From Scytolyngbya sp. HA4215-MV1 (GTDB lineage: Bacteria > Cyanobacteriota > Cyanobacteriia > Leptolyngbyales > Leptolyngbyaceae), in contig JAHHIA010000012.1 of NCBI GenBank assembly GCA_019359045.1, positions 176,941-240,940 on the forward strand: a stretch of DNA of 64,000 nt, in the 5' to 3' direction. Below the pieces are notes generated by a model. The model made no database searches, was not told the DNA's origin, and was given only the letters and a program-made list of their open reading frames with translations. Positions 1 to 8,631 of the stretch are shown piece by piece (position 1 is the first letter of the stretch; each line of letters opens with the position of its first letter). A program made the translations under genes and the position numbers.

Positions 1-355
1 CAGCTTTGCTGAAAAAAGCAAATCGTATGGTGTCATCTAGCGCCCCGTAGTAAAGACCTCGGTTAAAAAAGTTGTCGCTGGAGTGGGGCTGGATAAAAAA
101 ACACAGACGTCCGTGCACCCAGCCACAAAAGACAGAACAGTGAATTGCTCCGTCATACCAGGGCACCCACAAATCCCGATAGGCATCGTGCAAACCCCAG
201 ATATGGTCGTAGCGCATACAGTCGTACATCGGCAGGATGAGTTCGACACAATGCCCCTGAATCTCTAACTCTCTGCTTAGCCCATAAACCACATCGCCTA
301 AGCCCCCAGCCTTAATCACTGGGGCACACTCAGAGGCAATCTGCACAACGTACAT
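1..355 (-). CDS. glgA: Glycogen synthase, N-terminal part (runs off the left edge)
   Basis: Reading the minus strand from the ATG at 355 gives an open frame of 118 codons to the window edge. It begins MYVVQIASECAPVIKAGG and continues LGDVVYGLSRELE. This is the N-terminal signature of GT5 glycogen/starch synthases, where the K-x-G-G-L-G-D loop binds ADP-glucose. The enzyme adds glucose from ADP-glucose to growing alpha-1,4-glucan in the cytoplasm. Roughly the first quarter of the usual length (about 480-490 aa) is visible. The gene faces away from the GH57 gene at 1043, so two glucan-related genes are divergent, although about 690 bp separate them. Cyanobacteria often carry two glgA paralogues; I cannot tell which one this is. 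Confidence 0.9.
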   Translation of the reverse strand, partial: MYVVQIASECAPVIKAGGLGDVVYGLSRELEIQGHCVELILPMYDCMRYDHIWGLHDAYRDLWVPWYDGAIHCSVFCGWVHGRLCFFIQPHSSDNFFNRGLYYGALDDTIRFAFFSKA

Positions 356-1042
356 GTCCGATCCTCACCAACTGACTACTTAACAGAATTTTATCTTCCT
401 ACGTCTTTCTTCATATAAGATGCGTCTTTTGTCAAGTCAAGCGATCGGGGTAATCCTTTTGGTTCATTAGCAAAGGCGTCATTGAAACCCTTTCTCGCAA
501 AGCCATCCAATCGCGCAACCTGCTTGAAAAAGATCTCTCAAGTATTATGAAGATCCAATCAGTATTAGAAGATCTGCTCCAAACACATTAGAAGATCCAA
601 TTTTATAGATTAGCGCCTTGTGGGCGTGAAAACGCCTTGCTTTGCACTTTTCCTTCAGGAAATTTTGGCGATCGAGTGATGAACTGGAGCTATGAAAGCG
701 TACTTTTTGGTAAAAGGCAGCTCATCGCTTTTGAGGCTCACGAATCATTGCGTTCTGCAACAGAATTGTGCAATAGGATGAAGAATTTTGACGAGAACAG
801 TGAAGTTGCGATCGCGTCTCTCCTGACAATTCCCCCATCCCGAGGGGATATGAGGGACACCAGGCATTGCGTTCTCACTGTGAATCAATTTGCAATTTTA
901 TTGAATCCACGTTCCTCAGGCAGCCGTTCCCTTAATAACCTTTTAATTTCCCATGTTTCAGGACTGCTATATTATTTTGACCGGAGCATCGCTCTATGTG
1001 GGGTGAAGAGTGCCACAGAACAGCGAATATTGAGGAAAATTC
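356..1042. other. Intergenic region between glgA and the GH57 gene
   Basis: No convincing gene. A plus-strand frame of 143 codons (637-1068) opens with TTG, has no ribosome binding site, resembles no family I know and overlaps the GH57 start, so I treat it as chance. Three near-copies of the motif ATTAGAAGATC sit about 20 bp apart at 541-555, 561-574 and 584-597. A short hairpin (GGCGT/ACGCC) lies at 620-635. The region should hold the promoters of both flanking genes. Confidence 0.5.
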
Positions 1043-2542
1043 ATGATTGCAGCCGCATCATCCAGTAGCCCGTCCACACCCGCAGGAACTCGTTCGGATT
1101 TACCAAATATTTGTGGGTTAGAAGCAGAAATTAGTGCAATAGTAACCCAAAACGAACCTATCTTTTTACCCAACACAAACCTTCGTTTAGAAGATATCTC
1201 AGCCAGTTTTGCTTGTGCACTACACATGCACCAACCCACGATTCCTGCAGGTGCGCAGGGCGAACTGATCAGTAACCTGCAACATATGTTTGAGCATCCC
1301 CATGATGGGGACAATCATAATGCGAGTGTTTTTGCCTGGTGTTACAGTCGCATGGGAGATTTTATTCCCGAACTCGTAAGTCGTGGTTGCAATCCCCGAA
1401 TTATGCTGGATTATTCGGGCAATTTGCTGTGGGGATTGCAGCAAATGGGACGAGAGGATGTGTTGAATAACCTCAAACGTCTGGCATGTGATCCCACCTA
1501 CCAACCCTACGTGGAATGGTTAGGAACGATGTGGAGTCATGCGGTGATCCCTTCCACCCCGATTCCGGATATCAAATTGCACATTCAAGCCTGGCAACAT
1601 CATTTTGCCTCACTCTTTGGCAATGACGCGCTGAAGCGTGTGAAAGGATTTTCTCCGCCAGAAATGCACCTGCCCAACCACCCCGATACGCTCTATGAAT
1701 ATGTCAAAGCGCTGAAAGAATGTGGCTACCGCTGGTTGATGGTGCAGGAACATTCGGTGGAACGGTTAGATGGTTCGGAATTGTGGCAAGACCAAAAATA
1801 TATTCCCAATCAACTAGTTGCCCGCAATTCTCAAGGCAAAACGATCGCCATTACAGCACTGATTAAGACCCAAGGCTCGGATACCAAGTTGGTGGCACAG
1901 ATGCAGCCTTATCACGAAGCTAAAGGACGGGGTCAGCAGTCGATCGCAGATAAACTCGTGCCTGCCTGTGTGACTCAAATTGCCGATGGTGAGAATGGTG
2001 GGGTAATGATGAATGAATTCCCCCGTGACTTTCAGCCTCTCTGGTCTGAGATTAAGGACAATGGTAGAGGAACCAAGGGCGTGGTCGGGCTAAATGGCAC
2101 AGAATACCTGGAATTGCTGGAGGCAGCAGGGGTCAGTTCGGAGGACTATCCAAAAATTCAGGCAGTTCAGCAGCATAAAATTTGGCAGCGGGTCGATCCC
2201 CATCAATCAACCTCGGCAGAGATCGAACAGGCGATCGCCGAACTCAAAGCCACCGATCATCGCTTCCATATGGATGGTGCTTCCTGGACGGATAACCTGA
2301 GTTGGGTCAAGGGCTACGAGAATGTATTGGAACCAATGAATCAACTCAGTGCGATGTTCCACAAAAAATACGATCCGCTGGTTCAGCAAGATCCCTCCAT
2401 CACCCAGAGATCGGACTACCAGGAAGCATTGCTCTATAACCTGCTCGTGCAAACCAGTTGTTTTCGCTACTGGGGGCAAGGCACCTGGACCGACTATGCC
2501 CGGGAACTGTATCGTCGTGGCGCTGAATTGGTTAAAGAGTAA
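1043..2542 (+). CDS. Glycoside hydrolase family 57 protein
   Basis: 499 aa. The protein shows the conserved blocks of GH57: HMHQP at residues 61-65, GNLLWGL near 126, WSHAVIP near 164, a GFSPPEMHLPN block whose Glu207 sits where the catalytic nucleophile is expected, and DGENGG at 315-320, likely supplying the acid/base Asp. GH57 enzymes act on alpha-glucans (amylase, 4-alpha-glucanotransferase or branching activities), but the exact reaction cannot be read from sequence. There is no signal peptide, so a cytoplasmic role in glycogen turnover is likely, consistent with the nearby divergent glgA. The ATG at 1043 is preceded by GAGGAAAA at suitable spacing. Confidence 0.85.
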   Translation: MIAAASSSSPSTPAGTRSDLPNICGLEAEISAIVTQNEPIFLPNTNLRLEDISASFACALHMHQPTIPAGAQGELISNLQHMFEHPHDGDNHNASVFAWCYSRMGDFIPELVSRGCNPRIMLDYSGNLLWGLQQMGREDVLNNLKRLACDPTYQPYVEWLGTMWSHAVIPSTPIPDIKLHIQAWQHHFASLFGNDALKRVKGFSPPEMHLPNHPDTLYEYVKALKECGYRWLMVQEHSVERLDGSELWQDQKYIPNQLVARNSQGKTIAITALIKTQGSDTKLVAQMQPYHEAKGRGQQSIADKLVPACVTQIADGENGGVMMNEFPRDFQPLWSEIKDNGRGTKGVVGLNGTEYLELLEAAGVSSEDYPKIQAVQQHKIWQRVDPHQSTSAEIEQAIAELKATDHRFHMDGASWTDNLSWVKGYENVLEPMNQLSAMFHKKYDPLVQQDPSITQRSDYQEALLYNLLVQTSCFRYWGQGTWTDYARELYRRGAELVKE

Positions 2543-3083
2543 TTAGGCTGTCCCAGCGGGGAGATGGGCACCACGCTAAAATACCACACACAGGAATAAT
2601 CAGCATGAATGCTTCTTTTTGAGAAACTTCATGCTGATTAACAGTGGGCTATTCTGATCTAGTCACAATGCGAAGGTCTACCTATCTGGACTTTGGAGGA
2701 AAGATAGGCAACTATCGCACCTAGTTAGCTTTCTGGCAAGTCCGCCAACTTTACGCCAACCATTGGCTTTTTTTTGCGAAAACCATTGTTTTGACACCCT
2801 CGATCTCGTCTATCCAAAGCCATTTGCCCGATTCCAGCGATCTCACTTTCCTGAATTACACGAGTAGATATGTAAAAAAATGTAAAGAAGAAAAGCAGTG
2901 ATGACCATCCACCTGACACCCCAGCGAGCACCCGTGAACAATACCAACACACACTGGCTCAAGTACCCTTACAACTCCAAATTCATCTCCAAAGTCAGCA
3001 ACGCCAGAAATTCTGTCTTTGGATGAGGCAACTTGAACCTGGCGTAACAGGACAGTTTATCAAATTGAACCACAGGAGTAAAC
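2543..3083. other. Intergenic region after the GH57 gene
   Basis: No supported gene; a 75-codon minus-strand frame (2725-2952) is low in complexity and unlike any family. The only clear structure is the 13-bp inverted repeat at 2597-2640, listed separately. A second weak stem (CCTATC/GATAGG) lies near 2680-2708. Confidence 0.5.
2597..2640. repeat. Perfect 13-bp inverted repeat downstream of GH57
   Basis: The arms TAATCAGCATGAA (2597-2609) and TTCATGCTGATTA (2628-2640) pair perfectly around an 18-nt loop, 54 bp after the GH57 stop. It could end the GH57 transcript, but no T-run follows, so it may instead be a small palindromic repeat element. Confidence 0.6.
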
Positions 3084-3722
3084 ATGGCTGAACCTGAGAA
3101 ATGGCAGAGCTTTCTATCCGCTCTACAAACTGATATTTTGCCCATCTATGCTCAGCATGAACAAAGTTTCGATCATGAGCAGATTCATGGCAGATTGCAT
3201 ATTTGTCGCAGCTTAATTTTGGCAGAATGTATGGCGACTTTATATGCTCCGTTTGTGGAAATCGATCGCTTTGCCATTCGCTATGCTGTGGCATTCCATG
3301 ATTCGGGTCGGCGCGGCAACGGGGTCGATATTTGGGAGCCTGCGAGTGCAGTCAACTGTTTCAAATATTTGCGAGATCGCTGTTCGCTCGACCCGGTGCA
3401 AGCGGAAAGTATTGCTCGCTACATCATCAAAAAAGGGGCGCCCGTTGACCTAAATCAACAAATTGCCAACGATGCAGATACGTTGGAAATCATGCGATTG
3501 ACACAGCTAGGAGGGTTTAAGCCCATGCTGCTGGCTTTTGGGCGTAGTATCCCTGAACTGGAATCTTTGCGAGAACCGCTGATTCAGGAAGCGTGGCAAT
3601 TCATCCAGATTACTGAACTGGTCAAAACTCGGCTGTCTACAGAAAATTATTGGGCAGAGACGACTGCATTAGTCCAAGCCTATCCATTGCTCGTTTCGGG
3701 GTTACCTAAGGAATCCGTTTGA
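3084..3722 (+). CDS. HD-domain phosphohydrolase
   Basis: 212 aa, soluble. Metal-binding residues of the HD superfamily are visible: His35/His39 in a QIHGRLH segment, the His72-Asp73 pair in AVAFHDSGR, and a late Asp in NDADTLEIMR (residues 129-138). Such proteins hydrolyse phosphate esters, often of nucleotides or second messengers; the substrate here is unknown. CACAGGAG lies just before the ATG. The gene stands alone between an intergenic region and a convergent small gene. Confidence 0.75.
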   Translation: MAEPEKWQSFLSALQTDILPIYAQHEQSFDHEQIHGRLHICRSLILAECMATLYAPFVEIDRFAIRYAVAFHDSGRRGNGVDIWEPASAVNCFKYLRDRCSLDPVQAESIARYIIKKGAPVDLNQQIANDADTLEIMRLTQLGGFKPMLLAFGRSIPELESLREPLIQEAWQFIQITELVKTRLSTENYWAETTALVQAYPLLVSGLPKESV

Positions 3723-3746
3723 GCACAAAGCTTTCGGACTGAGCAA

Positions 3747-3953
3747 TTAGTCCAACTTCAGAGCATTGACGGGAACTTCATCCCAGGTTTCGACCTTGCG
3801 GAGGCGCGCAGTCCAGCCTTCTGCTTTCTGATAATCTGACAAATTGTCCTGAAAGGATTCATGACATTCTAAAGCCTGTGTTTCATCGCAACAGGCAATG
3901 CAGGTATACAAAATCCCACAAGCATCAATCTGCTCATTTACCCAAATGGTCAT
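3747..3953 (-). CDS. Small conserved hypothetical protein (68 aa)
   Basis: The frame could start nine codons upstream, but AAGGAG sits about 8 nt before the ATG at 3953, so I start there (MTIWVNEQ). The 68-aa product has four cysteines, including a CIACC cluster around residue 20, and an acidic, Trp-containing C-terminal half (AEGWTARL, ETWDEVP). No signal peptide or membrane segment. It looks like a genuine small cyanobacterial protein, perhaps redox- or metal-related because of the cysteines, but I do not recognise a function. Confidence 0.6.
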   Translation of the reverse strand: MTIWVNEQIDACGILYTCIACCDETQALECHESFQDNLSDYQKAEGWTARLRKVETWDEVPVNALKLD

Positions 3954-4062
3954 GATCTCGCTCCTTGTCGCGTCACGCACAATGACAGTTTAGCGCTGCA
4001 TTCTGTTTTTAGCGGATGCGATCGCTCAACACAAGTAAAAGTAAGGCTTTTTTAACAAATCG

Positions 4063-4557
4063 CTAACCGTCCGCCAATTGCTGCAATCCGTCCCCGGTAA
4101 TCCGACAAATCCGCCAATCGGGCAGGATGGTTGCCCCGATCCGTTCGTAGAAAGCGATCGCAGGGGCATTCCAATCCAGCACACTCCATTCCACCCGTCC
4201 GCAGTTGCGATCAACTGCGAGTTGCCCCAGATGGGTGAGTAGCGCACGGGCAATGCCTCGACGACGATAATCGGGTAACACAAATAAATCTTCCAGGTAC
4301 AGCCCTGGCTTGGTGAGGAAAGTAGAGTAATTGTAGAAAAACAGGGCAAATCCAGCCGGTTTTTCTGCAAATTCTGCTAGGATCGCTTCTGCATAGGGTT
4401 TATCCCCAAATAAGTGGGCTTCCAACTCAGCCACCGTCCCTGTAACTGCATGGGAAAGCTTTTCGTATTCTGCCAGGGCTTGAATCAGCCCAAAAAGCGT
4501 TGGAACATCTCCTGGCATTGCAGGACGAATAACGATCGGAGAGGACACAGTTTCCAT
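4063..4557 (-). CDS. GNAT family N-acetyltransferase (diamine acetyltransferase-like)
   Basis: 164 aa from the ATG at 4557; a GTG four codons upstream (4569) is an alternative and neither has a clear ribosome binding site. Typical GNAT features: an IRPAMPGDVPTL start, motif A with the acetyl-CoA loop (LEDLFVLPDYRRRGIARALL), and motif B (VEWSVLDWNAPAIAFYERIGA). The EYEKL segment near the N-terminus and the LYLEDLFV strand match the spermidine/diamine N-acetyltransferase branch, suggesting polyamine-like amine substrates, though specificity is not proven. Confidence 0.8.
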   Translation of the reverse strand: METVSSPIVIRPAMPGDVPTLFGLIQALAEYEKLSHAVTGTVAELEAHLFGDKPYAEAILAEFAEKPAGFALFFYNYSTFLTKPGLYLEDLFVLPDYRRRGIARALLTHLGQLAVDRNCGRVEWSVLDWNAPAIAFYERIGATILPDWRICRITGDGLQQLADG

Positions 4558-4982
4558 CGATTTAGACACACTGAATGACTCACTCGAGTAGAGTCGTTTG
4601 CATTTGTATTGTTAATCAAGTGTTGTCGTCTTATCAATCACTTTTTAACGTATCGATTGAGAATCCTTAAACTTACTACGGGATTTATGAGTACGGGTTG
4701 CTTTGCCTGATTCGTTTCATTCGCACGATTTCGCAATCCTGACCCGATCGAATCCTTTGAATCTAACCGTTCCCTGCCTCTGAGCGCGCAAATCGCTCTT
4801 GGATAAGCACTTTTGGGCGCTGGCGATCGCGACCGAATCTATCGGCTGCGTGAGATGAGATCGCTCAATTTTTCATACAATTTTTAATCGAACAATTTCC
4901 AACCCATTTTTTATAACAACTGATTTTTGGCACAGGTGAACTCAACAGATCCGCTGACCTTTATTTACTCCTACCTACCCTC

Positions 4983-5173
4983 ATGCCAGTCAATCCCATT
5001 CGCTTTGCCCAATTCAACCCTCACTCAACCGCAATAAAGCCGCACAACTAATCGCCGATCTGTCTAACGCCAATAACGCCCAAGCTCAGGCAGTGGCAGA
5101 AATCATTCAGCGAACCAATCCTGATGATTCGACCACTGCGGTGAATGAAAACCTGGGCGGCTTTTACTCTTAA
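4983..5173 (+). pseudogene. Possible frameshifted remnant of a small protein gene
   Basis: From the ATG at 4983 the frame reads MPVNPIRFAQFNP. After about 13 codons a second, minus-one frame stays open to the TAA at 5171-5173 with a coding-like composition (KAAQLIADLSNANNAQ, then NENLGGFYS). Joined by a single-base correction near 5020, this would be a protein of about 63 aa. No ribosome binding site is evident and I do not recognise the family, so it may be a decayed gene or coincidence. Confidence 0.3.
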
Positions 5174-5310
5174 TCACACGAAAGCAGGAGATCAACTTCT
5201 GGCAGTGCTATCAGGAGTCCAGGCAAGCACCATGAATGCGAACATTTTATATTTCTGTAAGGTGTAAGTCGCTTCTAAAGAACGATCGCATCGACTCTGA
5301 AACCCAATTT

Positions 5311-5352
5311 TGCACCCAACCCTGATTCCCTAAAAAGCCGGAGTTGGGTGCA
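5311..5352. repeat. 10-bp inverted repeat, hairpin-like
   Basis: The arms TGCACCCAAC (5311-5320) and GTTGGGTGCA (5343-5352) are perfectly complementary around a 22-nt loop. It lies in gene-poor DNA and is not followed by a T-run, so a dispersed small repeat is as likely as a terminator. Confidence 0.5.
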
Positions 5353-6048
5353 TTTGATAGTTGAGGGACGAGCGTTATCGCTCAGGGGCATCAGGACGTA
5401 TTGATTACTGGGCACAGAAGAAGTTGAGCCTTCACAACTTTCATACGCGCGCACCTGAACAAACCAGACGTTGACTTTTTGTTTGATTATAAAAAATCTC
5501 TCTGGTCTATAGAGCAAGCATCTGAGCCTTAGCTAAAAACTACATTGAGAGGCGAGAATAACTTCTGTAAACCAACAGATGCACACTACAATTTCATCAT
5601 AAAAAACACTAAAAATACCAATATTTGATGACGTAAATGTTTCTATATTAGGCATCATGATCATGGAAGCACCTCACAATATCCTCAGACATGAGGAATT
5701 CAGGTCGAAATTAACAAAACAGAGACTCAGATAGAACGGCATTTCAAGAAGCGATCTCAAATAATGGTTCAAAGGCGTTGATGGGCGAAAAGAGCTTACT
5801 GCTTCACCCTCCTTTACGAAATAGGATTACCCAAGTAATAATTGACTACCAGTAACGAAGTTGACGATTTTTCTTAATCTTTTATCCAAGACACGCCCTC
5901 AATCCGTAGGGATTAAGAGTCGTATTCGGGATGAGGTTTTCAATGTGGATTGTCGTCCTTCTCTAGACATATACCTGCCTGAGCCGAGTAATGTTAGTCT
6001 ACTAAACAGTATCTTCCTACTCACACTTAACCTTCAGAGAGGACATCG

Positions 6049-6648
6049 ATGGCATATCAATTACCCGCTTTACCCTATAGCTACACCGCTCTGGAGCCTT
6101 TTATTTCTAAGAGCACGCTAGAATTTCATCACGACAAACACCACGCCACTTACGTAACCAAATTCAACGAAGCCGTGCAAGGCACCGATTTAGACAGCAA
6201 ATCGTTGGAAGAAGTGATCAAAGCGATCGCGGGTGACTCCAGCAAGACTGGGATTTTTAACAACGCGGCTCAAGCCTGGAACCACACTTTTTACTGGAAT
6301 AGCCTCAAGCCAAGCGGGGGCGGTACTCCCTCCGGGGCACTGGCAGATAAAATTGCCGCTGACTTTGGCAGCTTTGACAAATTCCTGGAAGCCTTCAAAA
6401 CTGCTAGCACCACTCAGTTTGGCAGCGGTTGGGCTTGGCTAGTATTAGATGGCAGCACGCTAAAAGTAACCAAAACCTCCAACGCAGACAACCCGCTGAC
6501 CAGCAACCAAGTGCCATTGCTGACCCTGGATGTTTGGGAGCATGCTTACTACTTAGATTATCAGAACAAGCGTCCCGACTACATTGAGGCATTTCTCAAG
6601 AACCTGCTCAACTGGGACTTTGCTGCTCAGAACTTCGCAGCAGCATAA
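6049..6648 (+). CDS. sodB: Iron superoxide dismutase
   Basis: 199 aa, the usual length for bacterial FeSOD. It converts superoxide to oxygen and hydrogen peroxide in the cytoplasm. The four metal ligands are in place: His27 (in TLEFHHDKHH), His79 (in AWNHTFYW), and Asp160 and His164 (in LDVWEHAYYLDY). The Gln at position 75 of NNAAQAWNH is the active-site Gln typical of the iron rather than the manganese enzyme. The gene is monocistronic, with GAGAGGA upstream of the ATG, and is followed by a hairpin at 6849-6895. Confidence 0.95.
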   Translation: MAYQLPALPYSYTALEPFISKSTLEFHHDKHHATYVTKFNEAVQGTDLDSKSLEEVIKAIAGDSSKTGIFNNAAQAWNHTFYWNSLKPSGGGTPSGALADKIAADFGSFDKFLEAFKTASTTQFGSGWAWLVLDGSTLKVTKTSNADNPLTSNQVPLLTLDVWEHAYYLDYQNKRPDYIEAFLKNLLNWDFAAQNFAAA

Positions 6649-6848
6649 CATTGGGTCTCACCACCCCATTCACCCGGCCACCAAAGACCTGACAATGAGC
6701 GCATAGGTATCCCATAGCTGACGCTAACGCACCGCCCCTCACGAGTGAATCGGGCATTACGGCATTACCTCACGCATGCTATGCAGCCAGACTGCCCTGG
6801 TCAAATCAACATGAGCAAAGGTTGCCAGGTTAACTATTTTCCCATAAC

Positions 6849-6895
6849 AAAACCTGGCTGGAAGTAACTGACTTGGTTGCCTCTAGCCAGGTTTT
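6849..6895. terminator. Bidirectional terminator-like hairpin between sodB and the sigma gene
   Basis: The arms AAAACCTGGCT (6849-6859) and AGCCAGGTTTT (6885-6895) form an 11-bp stem. The arms end in T-runs on both strands, and the hairpin lies between two convergent genes, so it could terminate both. Confidence 0.65.
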
Positions 6896-6928
6896 ATTGT
6901 GGGCGCAGTTGAGTGATTGCACAGCTTA

Positions 6929-8125
6929 CTATCCCAACCATCCCTTTAATCGTTCCGCAATTTGGGGGCGCCGCAGCTTTCGCATTGCTTTGGTTTGGAT
7001 TTGCCGTACCCGTTCTCGTGAAAGGTTGAACAAACCACCCACTTCTTCCAGGGTGCAGGGTTGGCTAGTAGTTAGCCCATACCGTAACGAGATAATATCT
7101 TTCTCCCGTTCGGTCAGCACATCGCTTAACACTTCCCAAATTTCTTGCCGCAACATCAGGTCACTCATTTGCTGTTCTGGCGATCTCGTTTCACCATCTT
7201 CCAGCAAATCCATCAGTTCGGTGTCTTCCCCTTTACCAATGCGATGGTTGAGTGAGAGCGATTTGCGTCGGACTTGCAACAGGCTTTGCAGTTGGCTAAC
7301 GGACATTTCCAAAGCATCTGCCAACTCTGTCTCGCTAGGGGCACGGTTGAACTCTTTGCGTAAATCACGCTGGATTTTTTTTAGCTTATTCAGCTTCTCA
7401 ACAATGTGAATGGGCAGACGAATCGTCCGCGCATCGTTGGCGATCGTACGGGTAATCCCCTGACGAATCCACCAGTAAGCATAAGTCGAAAATTTATATC
7501 CCTTGTCTGGATCAAACTTCTCAGCTGCCCGATTTAAACCCAGAGCACCCTCCTGGATCAAATCTAGAAAAGGGACACCTCGATTCAGGTAACGTTTGGC
7601 GATCGACACCACCAATCGCAAATTCGAGCGGATCATTTTGCGTTTCGCCACTCGACTGCGGTAAAGCTGCTGTTCCAATTGCCGTTCGGTCATCCCGACA
7701 GCCGTTGCCACCTCGGTGCGGGTTGGTTGCCGCCCCAACTCAGTTTGCAATTGATTTTGCAGATCATCAATTTCGACCGAATATTTGACCCGGCGGGCAA
7801 GCTCAACCTCTTCGTTGGGCTTTAGCAACGGATAACGAGCCATCTCTTTGAAAAAAGCTCCAACTGCATCATCAGAGACGGTTTTATGATGCCCTGTAGA
7901 ACGCGCGATCGCCATCTGATCAACTGTCTCCGAATCCATTGCTGTATCGACATCTGCGGCAAGATTTGCCTCAAACTCAGCCAGATCAGCATTTTCCAGA
8001 TCAGCATTGAGCGACACATCCATCACGTTAGCGTCTGGCTCAGCATCAGCGAACGTCGGTCCTTGATTTTGAAAAAAATCTGGGTGAAAACGGTTATCCG
8101 TGTGATTGAGTTGATACATAACCAT
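6929..8125 (-). CDS. Group 2 sigma-70 RNA polymerase sigma factor
   Basis: 398 aa from the ATG at 8125; a TTG 15 codons upstream would extend it without support. An acidic N-terminal segment (about 90 aa) is followed by region 1.2 (DAVGAFFKEMARYPLL), region 2 with the core-binding and -10 recognition helices (RSNLRLVVSIAKRY, YKFSTYAYWWIRQGI), region 3 and region 4.2 with its helix-turn-helix (LSRERVRQIQTKAM). It lacks the long N-terminal extension of the primary SigA, which places it among the non-essential group 2 factors cyanobacteria use for stress and nutrient responses. The region 1.2 sequence resembles the SigC branch as I remember it, but I am not certain enough to give a symbol. Confidence 0.9.
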   Translation of the reverse strand: MVMYQLNHTDNRFHPDFFQNQGPTFADAEPDANVMDVSLNADLENADLAEFEANLAADVDTAMDSETVDQMAIARSTGHHKTVSDDAVGAFFKEMARYPLLKPNEEVELARRVKYSVEIDDLQNQLQTELGRQPTRTEVATAVGMTERQLEQQLYRSRVAKRKMIRSNLRLVVSIAKRYLNRGVPFLDLIQEGALGLNRAAEKFDPDKGYKFSTYAYWWIRQGITRTIANDARTIRLPIHIVEKLNKLKKIQRDLRKEFNRAPSETELADALEMSVSQLQSLLQVRRKSLSLNHRIGKGEDTELMDLLEDGETRSPEQQMSDLMLRQEIWEVLSDVLTEREKDIISLRYGLTTSQPCTLEEVGGLFNLSRERVRQIQTKAMRKLRRPQIAERLKGWLG

Positions 8126-8631
8126 GTTTACCGTAAATGGATTAAATGGTTTGACAGGCAGACTGTGCAAGGGACTGCTAGATTGACTAACACTGGGAAA
8201 TGGAGAAATTTGCAGAGGGAAGGTCCCACCTTAAAGGGTGCATTTTAGAAGGAATTCGAACTTGAGCAGCGGTAACCCGTAATCTCAGTAGAGCGACAAA
8301 AATGGATCGGACAGAGGGGTAGCGGCCAACTCAAGCAAGAAAAACGATTTTGGATACATGATTAAGGAGGCTGACTGAGATTTCTGTAAGCGTTGTTCCT
8401 AAATCGTCAAATTTTTAGATTTTTATCTGAATCAACCACGCCTTAATAGCCTCCCATACTGATCTGATATTCCTCCTCTATCGATAGTCAGAAAGTATTC
8501 TGTACCTGAAGGTTGCCGTATTCAATCATTGCTGTCTCTCAAGGTCTTTCAAGATTGCGACTGAAGAGAGTCGGTGCTCAGATAGGGTTTGATCGCTGAG
8601 GAGAAAGAGCAGAGTATGTTAGAGTATTTCG
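8126..8631. promoter_or_regulatory. Divergent upstream region of the sigma factor and priA genes
   Basis: About 500 bp between two genes read in opposite directions, so both promoters should lie here. I see no protein-coding pattern; the plus-strand frame at 7886-8248 is the antisense of the sigma gene. A TTAAGGAGGCT/AGCCTCC imperfect inverted repeat spans about 8362-8455. No specific operator was identified. Confidence 0.45.

Larger units (their letters stand above)
4558..6048. other. Long gene-poor stretch upstream of sodB
   Basis: About 1.5 kb without an intact recognisable gene. It contains a probable frameshifted remnant (4983-5173) and a 10-bp inverted repeat (5311-5352), listed separately. 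An 80-codon minus-strand frame at 5275-5517 spans that repeat and is probably chance. An 86-codon plus-strand frame at 5861-6121 overlaps the sodB start in another frame and is rejected. The last few hundred bases should hold the sodB promoter; I could not define it. Confidence 0.5.

Noticed and set aside
637..1068. Plus-strand open frame of 143 codons before the GH57 gene
   Set aside because: TTG start, no ribosome binding site, no motif, overlaps the GH57 start; likely chance.
2725..2952. Minus-strand frame of 75 codons with a hydrophobic run
   Set aside because: The run comes from a low-complexity AT stretch; no ribosome binding site and no similar family.
5275..5517. Minus-strand frame of 80 codons after the gene remnant
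   Set aside because: Spans the inverted repeat at 5311-5352 and has no recognisable family pattern; more likely repeat DNA than a gene.
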